Positions 46,578-58,102 of a stretch of 64,000 nucleotides of DNA are shown in pieces. The stretch is taken from NCBI GenBank assembly GCA_033977485.1, contig CM066983.1, forward strand, positions 67,132,010 through 67,196,009, read 5' to 3'. How positions within the stretch are numbered: the first letter of the stretch is position 1; each line of letters opens with the position of its first letter. The position numbers and the translations under genes are program-made. Under the pieces are notes generated by a model that was not told where the DNA came from, made no database searches, and was given only the letters and a program-made list of their open reading frames with translations. This DNA comes from Hydrangea macrophylla (taxonomy: Eukaryota > Streptophyta > Magnoliopsida > Cornales > Hydrangeaceae).

Positions 46578-48219
46578 CTATGTCGGTGCAACACATCCTC
46601 TAACTATCTCTACTACCTCAGCCCACCTATTTGATTGTTCCAACTCTATACGGCTGGATTGTTTTGATCCCGAAGAGGAGGTAGGCCAAACTCCGTGGCC
46701 AAGACCACGTACACGTATCTCCTCCTCTGTTGGTGGTGTACTACCTTCTAGAGTTGGCTGAGATTTTGCAGCAGCCATTGAATCCTACAAAATTCATGAG
46801 TTATAGTATAATGTAGTTAACATATTATATAGCATAGAAATAAGAAAATAAACCACCAATTTCATTATGACAAGATATAGTTTCAGATTCATACATAGCG
46901 ATCATTAGCATTTTGATGGATCCATCCTTTTTCGGGTACTTTTGTATAATGGCATCATCCCACATGGCTCTCCAGTTTTAGCATTAGCCTCTTTCTCTGT
47001 CATTTGCACCACAAGATAAGATGTTATATCTTTTTTTTATCGAAATGGAAGAGAGAAAAAAAATCCTTATAGTGCAAATGAATTAACATGTACCAGATCT
47101 TCTCGATGCTGGAAAAAAATTTTGAACCCCCATAATGATTGACTTCGAACTTCTTTCGATTGTTCGAGTTGATCTTATACCTTTCCTGCATTGAGACTAT
47201 TCATGTTACACAATTATACAAGCAATAAGGAAATCCATCTAAGTTAAATTTATAATTTTACCTGATATTTATCACTAATGAAATGATCGCATAATATAAC
47301 CAAGTCCTCTTGCGAAATACCATTATAAGGCTTATTGCGTGCCACTAAATTTCATCCTGATTTTTTGAAGTAGGTACGAACCTTGTTCCTGTGGTCCTTG
47401 AATCGAGTCTTAATAATATCATCAACTGCAAGCTTTACATGTGGTATGTGCATATCAATATCGAATTTATCATGAAAAATACGCCAACCTTATAAAAAGT
47501 GGCGCTTGAATAATATATGTGAATAACTATAGACACATATTGAAATATTACCAGTATCTTCTCATATAGAAGTTGCAAGTGATGATCCTTAACCTTTTTC
47601 CAATTTAAGCATGTCACTGGCAAGTACGTGCGAGTAATGACACCAACCTTAGTGAGAAACAACTTACTCCCTTTACCGACTGGCCATAAATAACCCTCTA
47701 GTATCTCTATCCTTAATCGACAACCTGCTGTCTCTAAATGTTTCGTTAAAGCGATGTTTTTTGCCTTTCCACGCCCCTTTCTTGTGAAATTAGACGCTGC
47801 CACTAAGACGTAAAAGTTTATCCTAATTGACACATTCAAAAATACATGTGAGCAACAAAATTATCAATTTAATAGTACCTTGGACAGTGACCGGAGAGTG
47901 GGTCACTGGCTGGGGAGTATTGGACGTTACAGGTGAAACTAAGTAGGGTTAGACACTAGGAAATGACAATTACAAGGCTGAATAAATGGTGTAGCTCATC
48001 CACGACCACCTCCTTCTGGTGAAATTCATGTATAAGCTTAATTAATATACACAACCAAGTAATGTAAATTGTGCACATTATATCATCATTACCAAGATAA
48101 TTTAAATTAAACATTAGTAGATATAATATACCATGAGTAGCGCCAGACTGCGCTGAATCAGAAGTAAGAGGAAGGTTAGGTGCTTTAGGTCGTGCTCGAC
48201 CTCGACCCCCTGGTGCCAT
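46578..48219 (-). pseudogene. CACTA TnpA-like gene (plant transposase_24 type), multi-exon remnant
   Basis: Reading down the minus strand, a possible first exon begins MAPGGRGRARPKAP (48219). A proline/threonine-rich exon follows near 47935-47880. Then comes the core, RGKAKNIALTKHLETAG ... WPVGKGSKLF ... PVTCLNWKKV (47800-47560). A further exon reads NGISQEDLVILCDHFISDKY (47370-47280). The next reads KINSNNRKKFEVNHYGGSKF (47190-47110). The last carries PPTEEEIRVRGLGHG (about 46740-46690). The order matches the Ptta/En-Spm plant transposase family. A stop (near 46577) and uncertain splice sites make function doubtful. It belongs to the outer CACTA. Confidence 0.65.
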
Positions 48220-48417
48220 TACTGGTGAAGTTGCATTTGCACTGACAAAAAATAAACGTTAGTAGTAAACATAACATATTTCCCAAAAAACTACATGTGA
48301 GAAGTGAAGACAGTAAACGAAAATAATAATGAAAAAGGGAAACCACTTTTCATTACGTACTGAACCATATGTAGTTTTTTACAACAAAAACTAAAAAGAT
48401 CATAATACAAGACCAGA

Positions 48418-49200
48418 TCATATATCAAAATCAGTATCATAATCAATAACATCAACTTCTGAATCATCACAATAATCAATAAGAGTATCATCTTCCATGT
48501 CCATCTCATCATCATCTATGAAAGAATCATCATTATCTGGCACAATATTGGATTGTAGAATATCAGCATCGACTCGGTTTGGGCTCACATCTTCCCTTCT
48601 TAAGCATAGCTGCTCTAATTCTTCATTGTCAACTTCAACATAATCAAAAATGCCATCAACTTCAGCAGACTCGTCTTGTTGATATACTTTATCATTGATA
48701 TCTGGCCCAATTTCAACCACCTCTATCGCTTCCAACTCTAAAACATCATAAGAGTTTCTAGGTCGCGCCTTTTGTATGACATGCCAATCTCCCCTAAGTT
48801 TAGTGTCCTTAACATAGAAGACTTGCTCTGTTTGAAAAGCCAAAACAAATGGATCGCTCTTATACCACTTACGAGTAACGTTAATACTTGTGAAGTGACA
48901 ATCTCTTTTTATTACCTACATCCCACGAATCACACTTGAAAAGATAAACATGATTATCCTTTATGAAGTCTAACTTAATAATATCCATTAAAACTCCATA
49001 AAAGTCAGCCTCTATTGATTGGTGCTCCCTTTTCACAACCACACTGCTAATCTCAGTTCTACGATACTTTTCACGATCTACTGTGTGAAACCTAATCCCA
49101 TTAAGGACACACCCACTACATGATTTAACTCGTGGATCAGGACCGTACGCCAATGAGTATAGAGCATCCGTAGCATCAGGGGAGTTACATAGACATATAT
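48418..49200 (-). pseudogene. CACTA Tnp2 transposase, C-terminal part (DUF4216)
   Basis: An upstream part (49160-48881) reads VNG-type CVLNGIRFHTVDRE, then DFYGVLMDIIKLDFI and VYLFKCDSWDVG, a DUF4216 domain as found after the Tnp2 catalytic domain. The following exon (48843-48418) begins AFQTEQVFYVKDTKLRGDWH, the usual Tnp2 continuation, and ends in a highly acidic tail. The catalytic transposase_21 domain, expected further right, is absent. The gene, and probably the element, is truncated near 49200. Confidence 0.75.
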
Positions 49201-49474
49201 TAGTTTGAGAAATTTCTCAAAAGTATTCCAGTGAATAGTCTAGATGTATGTTTGGTATTAATGGTTAAGAAATAAGATATTTGATTTTGCAAAATAACAT
49301 TTGCACAACCTTCAGAGAGTCCAGATCAAGAAAACTACATCTATTTTAGTATTCTAGAGAGAGAGAATGGACAGAAGCTTCGCCAGATGCAACTGGTCAC
49401 GATAGTCGCTCGAATTAGCTGAGAGACCCATCTCAGTTTAGCAGCTAGTCCAAACAAATTCTCATTTTTCCCTT

Positions 49475-49480
<6 letters not shown>
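49201..49480. other. Short stretch between the outer CACTA and the next LTR
   Basis: No gene or terminal repeat recognised. The right terminus of the outer CACTA is not visible here. Confidence 0.4.

Positions 49481-49514
<34 letters not shown>
49481..49514. repeat. (CT)n microsatellite at the start of an LTR
   Basis: About 34 bases of ct repeat that run directly into the LTR sequence ATGCCCCGGAG. The expected TGTCACG start of the LTR is not intact. Confidence 0.9.
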
Positions 49515-49516
<2 letters not shown>

Positions 49517-50309
49517 GCCCCGGAGTAAGCAAAAAAATAGGGAAAATAAAAATTTTCCTTTAAGGGTCCGTGGATACGTGACTGGTTGGATGTCGCTCGA
49601 CTGTCCTTAACAGAAATGACAACAAAAAATGCAATGATAATGGTATGTAACTAGTTCAACGCAGCGATACTATATAAACATAAGTAGCTATAAGGTAGTA
49701 GTTATATTACAGATCCAATATTCAAAAGAAAACATAATTAAACATCATAAGTCTTGTGACAAAACTTGTCACTAATATCCAAAACAACGGATTTATTACA
49801 TCATAAGATAAAAGATAAAGAAAGTTCAGGTAAACCAATCTTCAACTAGCGAAGCCGTGGTGGTCCCCATAGAAGTTTTCTCCCGAATAGCCTTTCTTAT
49901 AGTAACCGGCATCGAAAAAGCCTTCAACGGCATATCTCTCATCATCGTAGTTGGCCTCGGGCGGTGCACCACCTGCTAAGTTTGACATAGCTGGACGTGG
50001 AAGGTCCAGTGGTATAAAACACCATCAACTTGAATACAAGCTGAGTGAGTATCAATCTCACAAAGCTCCATTAGAAATAGTTATCAAGCAATTTAGTTCA
50101 TTATTCGTTAGTCAGCTTATTTACGTCGTCACCAAGTATCAAAGAATTCAGACTAATTGAAGTATGATAAGAAAATAGACTCAACACCCTTACCACAAAC
50201 TTTAGACGAAAAGAATAGTATGACAAGAGACTCAGTTTAACGTTCTCCAACTTCACATCCTCCTTTACTTGCATTCTCGGCATAAGCCATTGGTTTCAAA
50301 TATACGTGT

Positions 50310-50530
50310 CTTAACAACGCTTGATGAGTATACTATACATGCCTTAAGGGATGCTTGATTGCTCTTGGCGCATCAATATAGTATCGTGCCTTAACAGCTG
50401 ACTCGATCAAGATATTCAAGGTCTAAGACCTGTCCTAACATGCTTTAATAGCTGAGTGATTAGTATACTATACATGCCTTAATAGCCACTTGATTGCCCT
50501 CGGTGCATCAAGATAGTATCATGCCTTAAC
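50310..50530. repeat. Tandem repeat in Tekay-like LTR copy 4
   Basis: Alternating blocks of tatactatacatgccttaa, ttgattgc(t/c)ct(t/c)gg(c/t)gcatca and agtatc(g/a)tgccttaacagc, repeated at least twice. It begins about 800 bp from the LTR start. Confidence 0.75.
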
Positions 50531-52130
50531 AGCTGACTATATCACTAAAGTCTAGTCACAATCCACTTCTTCTATCTCAATTTTGACTCATACAAAAGGG
50601 ATAACAACAACGACTAATCAAAAATCTTCAAAGATACGGTAACAATACTTATGTACTCAGCAAAAGATAGACTGAAGTATAAGTATTGACGTGCAAAGCA
50701 CAATTCGATAGAGCGCATGATTATTAGAAAGTTCCGATCTTATTACGAGTACATTATGCTCATTATCAGAGTTATCGCATAGTTGAAGTTGTCATCGTAC
50801 GTAATGAAAGTTCACGAACTACTTGAGCATTTAGATGAATTAACAGCTACGCAACTAAGCATGGTTCAATATTTAGCAAGTATTCCTAAGTGTTAGTGTG
50901 ATAGGTGAACATGTGAGTACTAATTCAAGGATTAAACATCTCAAGTTCGTTCATAAAATAATTAGAAATCTGATCAAAGCACATAAAACAAGTAACATAA
51001 CAAAAACTGCCGAACAAGAGTGCTTAGGGTGCTCGAGCGCTCAAGGCGTGAGCGCTCTGGTCTAGCTCTAATGCTCAGCCTTGACAGAAACTAGATTCCT
51101 ATTTTAGCTACACATGTAAGTTCGTAAATTAGTTCTAAGGATACATGCAAGCCATGAAAACTTGTAAAAATTACATCTTAAGGATTCTAGATGAAAATCC
51201 ATACTCATATCAGCTTAGGACATGTTTGGATGATCATAAAAGCTACTAATTCATGAGAAAAGAGCTTGATTCTAAGCTTTTCATTACATACAAGATTGAC
51301 AACTTGATTCGTGTCCAATATTGTATTCTTAACTTCATGATTTTACCCTTATTGGACACAAATTATCACTTATACTGGGAGATTTAATGGATAAATTGTA
51401 CTTTTGTTGTTCTTGTTGTTGTTCACTTTTTGTTAATAAAATTAGGGGTGTAAACGGTCGGTTTGGTCGGTTATTTTCCCTAAAAACCTCACCGAACCGA
51501 TAGGTTCGGTTTTGCATAATATGAAATCGTTTTCGACCGTAGGCCGAAATGGTCGGTTATTTTCGACCGTTGTAAACACGGTCAGTTTTTGGTTGGGCTA
51601 TGGGCCAAAAATTCATCAATTTGTGGGCTTTTTTGGACTGTTTTGGGATGTTTTGGGGTTTTTAGGCTCTTGTAGGGGCTGTTTAAGGCCTTTTGGGACC
51701 CATTTATGAAAAAAAAAAAATCATCACTAAGTGGATGTCCATGTCCAACAAACAAACAACCACAAGTCATAAAACAAACAAACACAGAATACTTAAAACA
51801 CACATCCAAGGCAAATACATAACATCATTAAGTGGATGTCCAAGTCTAACAAACACACATCCAAATGGCAAAATACTTAAAACATATAATCAAGTCACTA
51901 AATAGATATTACATAGCCAACACTACCACAAGTCTTAACTAAAACTAAACACCAAGTCCATACTTCAAATAACATCCAAAATCAAATACACCATATTGTC
52001 TACCATCCATCTTGCCGATAAGTAATCTTCATTCTACAAAATGAACAAGTAAAAAAAGAAAGTTAACTTAAAAATACAATTTTTGAAAAGTAGAGATATA
52101 GAATTGAAAGAGATGTCTCACCAAATAGGA

Positions 52131-54363
52131 CTACTCCACTTCCTCAATAGTTGTAGGGTCACCTTTCATTTGAGTATCTTCCGCCACAAGTTCTAAAACA
52201 AAACAAAACATTACATTTTAAATGGACATGATTATTATTTTGACTAGTAACAACAAATATAGCATACTTGAAAGTTGAAAGACATAAAATATCCATAGAA
52301 TAATATATACCTGAGTCAAATTTTTCATATTCCTCAACATCCTCCGTTGTATCTTTAAGACTTATTGGAGTAGATGAAGAACGAAGCCAATCTTGTGCGC
52401 AAATGAGAGCCTCAACCATACTCGAAGACAATGAACTACGGAAAGAGTCAAGGACTCGACCTCCTGTGCTAAACGCACTTTCAGAAGCCATGGTAGACAC
52501 GGGAATAGCAAGTACATGTCGTGCAACTAAAGAAAGGACATGAAATCTACTTGAATTCACCTTCCACCATTCTAACACATCAAACCCATCCCTATCTTCT
52601 TCACAACTCTCCATTAGGTATTTTTCCAATTCGGTCTTGTTCTCCACCGAATCCTCCGATTTCAAGTGCTTCTTAAATTCAGGCATCATCATTTCCCTCA
52701 TATCCATAGGCCCAGGCTCACTACTTGATCCCTCCATTGATTGACCTCTCATTGGACCCACTCCTCCCTTATTTGTAACATACAAGTCAAACAACCTATT
52801 CAAAGTATCCTCCACCTTTTTTGTCAACGGATCGGATGAGCCAAAATAAAATTTGATATACCGCATTTTCCAACGAGGGTCAAGAACCATAGCAACGTAC
52901 AACAATGCATTCATATTACTAGTAGTTCCCCAATACTTAGCAAACTTTATTTTCATGTTTTCCGCCATACATTTCAAAAACAAATCACCTTCCTTAACCT
53001 CCTTTTCAATTGTTTCTTGAATTAACACCATCTCCATCAAAAAAGCATTACATGTAATATGTTTTGAACCCGAAAATCGTAAAGTTGCATCATAGAAAAG
53101 TTTTAAGAATTTCACAAATAACCTACATTTGTCCCAATCTTCATAAGTGAGAGGGCCCAAATCCTCCCCCATGACATTCTTGAAGTTATAGTCTTCCTCA
53201 TCCAACCTCTCAAATGCTTTTTGATATTTTTATGCCCTATCCAACATCAAGTAAGTATAGTTCCACCTAGTAGGCACATCTAAGAGGTTCTTGTATGGAA
53301 GTTTCTCCTTCTCCGCACATAGCTTAAACATTTTCATCTGTTGCGGAGAGGACCTCACATACCTTACTGCATTCCTCACCCTCACAATAGAATCATCCAT
53401 GTCCTTCAACCCGTCACGAACAACAAGATTCAAGATATGAGCACAACATCTCATATGCAAGAACTCATGTTGTAAAATAGTACTCCTCCTATCCTTAGTC
53501 TTTCTCACTAAAAATTCAACCATAGTATTATTCGAACTAGCATTATCAATTGTGAGTGTAAGAATTTTATCTATCCCCCAATCAAGTAAACACATTTCTA
53601 ATGCCTTACCGAGTATAGAACCCTTGTGACTTTCAACCAAACAAAAATTAAGAATCCTTTTGTGTAGTTTCCAATCATTGTCTATGAAGTGCGCAGTTAG
53701 ACACATATAATTCAAATTTTGCAAAGAAGTCCATGTATCCGTGGTAAGGCAAATCCGTTGCCCTTTTAAAGCATTTTTCAACAATTTTTTCTCTCTCACA
53801 TACACTTTGTAACAATCTTTTGCAATGGTCACTCGACTTGGGATCTTAGTCCATTTAGGACATGTAACAAGAGTATACTTTCGAAAACCCTCACCTTCAA
53901 CGAACCTAAATGGCAATTCATCAATTATCAACATCTCAGCTAAAGCTAGTCTACATCTATCAACACTAAATGCAATTGGAACAAGACCACTAGGAGCTTC
54001 TCCTTCCACTTTAGGCTTGAATCCCAAAGTGGTTTGGCCCTTCTCCGCTTTTCGATATGGGTAATTCGGACACTGGTGCTCTAAATGATGAGACAAAGAG
54101 GTTGTCCCATTTAGTTTAGGTTCACAAGCATAAGTGTTAGCACAATAAATACATGACGCCCTATGTTTCGACCCCAGATTTTCATTCTTCTCAACAATAG
54201 TAAAGTGATCCCAAACCCAAGACCTTTTCCTATTACCACCCGGATTATTATTCTTAGCTTGACTCACCTTGGGTGGGAGAGGTGGGCGAGGGTGGGGGTC
54301 GTCTTTCTTTATCTCATCCACTCGATTAGCATCCACGTCAATTGGAGAATCTTTATCAGCCAT
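52131..54363 (-). pseudogene. hAT transposase (RICESLEEPER/Ac type) with one premature stop
   Basis: ATG at 54363. Exon 1 runs to 52311, a GT-AG intron spans 52193-52310, and exon 2 is 52192-52131 (TAG). The 705-codon frame is intact except for a TAA at 53232-53230 (codon 378). In order it shows a BED zinc finger (CIYCANTYAC ... HHLEHQC, residues 70-100) and the first catalytic Asp region LTTDTWTSLQNLNYM. The second Asp region follows as LTIDNASSNN. After the stop comes the hAT dimerisation domain, with DVLEWWKVNSSRFHVLSLVA and MASESAFSTGG holding the likely catalytic Glu. Length fits the family. It is probably driven from a promoter in 54400-55900, which includes a (ga)n tract at 55535-55562. 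Confidence 0.88.
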
Positions 54364-55528
54364 CTACTATTATACATAAGAGATTAGCAAAAAAAAAAGA
54401 ATGAGAAATATCATAAAAATAAACAGAAACATCATTTGTTGGACACTAACAAATGAATAAACAGAAACTTGATAAAATGGGACACTAATTTTTGCCCATA
54501 ATTTCACTATCACAAACCAAGTGATTATTAGCCTTCCTAGATTGCCCCTAATTTTTGACAAGAGTTAAATATAGTTAAATATAGGGCCATAGGCATTCAA
54601 CAATCATATATGTTAATGGTTGTCCTCAATTAAAATCATAATAAAAATGAAGGGCCTTAAGTCATGAAATAAACAAGAGAGTGAACAATTTAAGAGTGAG
54701 ATTGCATGAAATTATTTTTCTTTATTTTGTTTGCTATCAATATTTCAAATTTGCCACAAAATAATATGGCATTTATTATGCAATGTCTTTAGAACAACAA
54801 AAGATGCATTCAAAATATTGCCCCAAATTTGGCAATTTGTTTTTGTTTCAAACACAATAGCAATCATTAGCTTTTCCCCAAAAATAGGAGGACAAAAATA
54901 TCTCATGGTATTCATTTCAGTCATTGGGGTAACAAAAAAAGGGTAAAAAATGTTTTAGTACTTTGTATTTTTAGCGATATTGCACTTTGAGCCCTGCATT
55001 TTCTACATTTAATTAAGTCCCAAATTAACACAATTTCAGAACTTGTGGATCAAAGTGATGAATTGAAAATTTTTAAATGTATCATTGGTACCATAGCAGA
55101 CTAGCAGTAGCTAAATTTGAAAACCAAAAATTGGTCATATTCATCAATGATAACAAATACAAGTAGTTCTCTATCACAACAATAAATTTTCCATCCAAAA
55201 TTGAGAAGAAGGGGGAAAAAATTAAAATAATTTCCATACCTTGGGTTGGTAATGGCTTGATTCTGAAATAACCAAAACAAAAACAAAGATTAAATATTAG
55301 TTGCCTCAACACCCAACCAAAAGGGGACAAGTTGTAATCTTACATTTTCGAGTATACATGTGTATTATAATAGTAGTTGCTTTCTGTAGAAACTCTAGTT
55401 ACTAGTAGATAGTTTGTTGGTCCATTGGAATTTATATGCCTGACATTTGGTTCTCTAGAGTTTTCATTGCCTTTACCCCAAGAGAGTCAGAGAGAGATCA
55501 AGAGGGTCAGAGCGATCAAGAGAGTCAA

Positions 55529-55565
<37 letters not shown>

Positions 55566-56123
55566 AATATATACATATATATAGTTATATACACATACGG
55601 ACATACCTGAACCGAGAACAGTCCGGCGCCGGAGGAGGAGGGTGAGGGGGTGGTTGCGACTGCCAGATCTAGGAGGGTTAGGTGGTGGTGCCGTGGACCT
55701 GTGTTGGCCGAAGGGTGAGGTGGTTTTGAGTAGCTAACCGTTGGAGCATGGAGGTTAGGGTTGAGTGGACCTTTGTTTCTCAAATCTCTTCTCACTACTC
55801 TCTGTCAAAACTCAAATGAAATTTGAGATGGAGGCTAGGTTTCACATTTTGTAAGAGAGTATTTATATGGGGTATAAATATAATAAATATATTATATTAT
55901 TATATCATATATGTAAAAAAAACTTAAATGTATGTTAAGTGGCGGTCGGTTTTCGGTCGGTCGGCTTTTTTTTTTTTTGAAAACCGAGAACTGACCGTCA
56001 CTTTCGAAAATAAAATTTTGAAAATCGCAGACCGACCATGGGGACTTAGGACTGACCAAAATTGACAGAATTGGTCGGTCCTGGTCGGTCGGTTCGGTCT
56101 GGCGAAAATTTCTTACAGCCCTA
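54364..56123 (-). other. hAT 5' noncoding region
   Basis: Promoter and likely untranslated exon of the transposase gene. A minus-strand 102-codon frame (55487-55795) is proline/serine-rich then repeat-derived and is not supported as a gene. The terminal 200 bases hold cggtcggt motifs. Confidence 0.5.
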
Positions 56124-58102
56124 AATAAAATCTCTTTCTTGTAGATTTTGGGAGCTTGGTTGATGTTGGAACTAAGTACTTTGGTTCTCACCTCATAAAA
56201 AGGGAAATAATCACCATTCAACAAGACCGGATCGATCCGGACGCAAAGGCGGATTGATTCGCTGCTTCCCCAGGACCTGGAGACGTCTTCTCGCAAAGTT
56301 GGATCGATCCGACTTTTACACGCAGATCGATCCGCGATTTTGGACGAAGTCTGCTAGCGTTTTTGAATAGCGGATCGATCCGGCGTTTTGCCTGGGATCG
56401 ATCCGCGCCTGTAGTTTTTCCCCCTTTTTAATTACAAGTTTGCCATTATGTGGTTTTTGTATAAATAGGAAGAGATTGTTTTATTTTAGGGGATCTTGTT
56501 CTTTTCTCCCAACATTCTTTTTCTTCTCTCATTTTTGGGAATCCCCTTGGGTTCCTTTTCATTTTCTTCTCCATTGTTGGTACTTGAAGCTTGGATTGAA
56601 GTTTTAATGGCTAGGTACATTTTCTATCTCTTTTCCTTTAATGATATTGCTATGTTTTTCATTATTAGTTAGATTCACTTAGGTTGTGGATCATGAGCTC
56701 TTGGATTTAATGTTGTAGCATTTCTAGGGTTCATTTGTGTATGATTCAAAACTAGGGGCTTCATCCTATTTGTCTTACATCTTTGATTGTCAAAACATAG
56801 ATTTTGAATCCTACCCTATGTATTTCATATGGAATATTATGTAACCTTGTGTTTGCACTCCATGTGGTTGATAAAAGTTGTGTATGGTATTTAACACTTG
56901 GAGTTTTCATCTTTGATGTCAAGCATCTTTGATTGTTCAAACTCTTGGGTTTTAAATACTATCTTTTGAAGGCTTCATAGGTGATTTGTCCACCAAGTAG
57001 ATTAGTTAGTGTAGGGTGGACAAATCATTCGGATTAGAAGCCACGGAGACTTCATCTTGTAAGTCATGCATCCTTGATAGTCAAACGTTAGCTTCAAATT
57101 CGTTTCTATGGAAATCTCAAAGCTCCTTTTTTCTATCACATAGATGCACTCCTTGTGTTTGATAATATGCCACAATGAAATGTTACCTTAGGATGTATTT
57201 GAAACATTAGTCTATTTCATCTTGTTATGACCCAAGATGGGGGGGAATGATCCCAACCATTGCTTTTTATATTAGTATTTATTTACTTTTTATCTTCCAA
57301 CAACCAAACAAAAAGTCGCAAGACGCAAAGTCATTTTTATTTATTTTCATCATCTTTTCTTACTTCTTTCTTTGGACATTATAATTAGTTTCTAAACTTC
57401 CCAAACGTTATTCTTGTATCAATCTCTGTGGACTCGATACCCTAATTCCAAATGCTACATTTTTAATAGTGTTAATAAATATACTTTATTTTAACAACAT
57501 CACAACTACCCATGGATCTCATGCATGTACAAGAAATCATATAAGAACTAGCTTTTAAGTGAGAAATTATACTCACTCAAGCTTGGATGGTGAATAGATG
57601 AAGAAAATGAATGAATGTTGAGAAAGCTTTATGAACTCCAATTTCTACTTCAAGCAAGACTTCAAGCTAAGATCCTCTTCAAATCTTCTTGATCCTTTGA
57701 ATTTCATCTCTAGAACTTCAGAGTAGATGTAGTATGTGTGTTTGTGTGTGAATGAGGTGTTGGACCATGCATCTAAGTAGCCATGCAAGTGAATTTGTGA
57801 AGAAAGATGATGATTTCTAAAAAATCTCTCTCTACAACAAGCTCTCTGATGTATGCTCTATTTTTAAAACGTAAATGCTGAGGAAATGATGGGTTTATAT
57901 AGACTTTTGAGTCCTAAAAAAAGCAAAATAGTCATTATACTAAAATACAGCTCGAGCGCTCCGACTCCTCAGCGCTTGGGGTCCCTTCTTTCAGCAAGGC
58001 TTTCCCAAGGCTCACACATATAGTCAAACATACATAGATCATTATGAATAATAAGGAATAAAGAAAACGGGTCTTATTATATATAAAATCAAGAATGTTA
58101 CA

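Larger units (their letters stand above)
51443..56123 (-). mobile_element. Nearly complete hAT transposon
   Basis: A 4,681-bp element flanked by the perfect 8-bp duplication AATAAAAT (51435-51442 and 56124-56131). Left end TAGGGGTGTAAACGG; right end, read inward, TAGGGCTGTAAGAAA. The first 10 bases match except one. Subterminal regions on both sides are full of CGGTCGGT-type motifs, likely transposase-binding repeats. It carries one transposase gene on the minus strand, interrupted by a single stop. Confidence 0.92.
51305..57502 (+). mobile_element. Solo LTR with TGAT...ATCA ends, split by a hAT element
   Basis: Starts TGATTCGTGTCC and ends TTAACAACATCA. It is flanked by CAACT (51300-51304 and 57503-57507), a perfect 5-bp duplication. 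Without the hAT insertion it is about 1.5 kb. Near the right end is tcaatctctgtggactcgat, a phrase common near the ends of some gypsy LTRs. The palindromic motif GGATCGATCCG recurs at 56225-56410. No internal coding domain is present. Family tentatively Athila/Tat-type gypsy. Confidence 0.75.
49513..58102 (+). mobile_element. Tekay-like gypsy LTR (copy 4), split by a nested LTR and hAT element
   Basis: The left part (49513-51304) starts ATGCCCCGGAGTAAGC, like the other copies from their seventh base on. The right part (57503-58102) ends GAATGTTACA. The left portion contains a tandem repeat at 50310-50530, built on gccttaacagctgact. The palindromic cgctcgagcgct-like motif occurs at 51033-51060 and again at 57949-57980. 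It is interrupted by the TGAT-type LTR. The 5' terminus has been replaced by the ct repeat and no target duplication is visible, so the left boundary is approximate. Confidence 0.65.
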
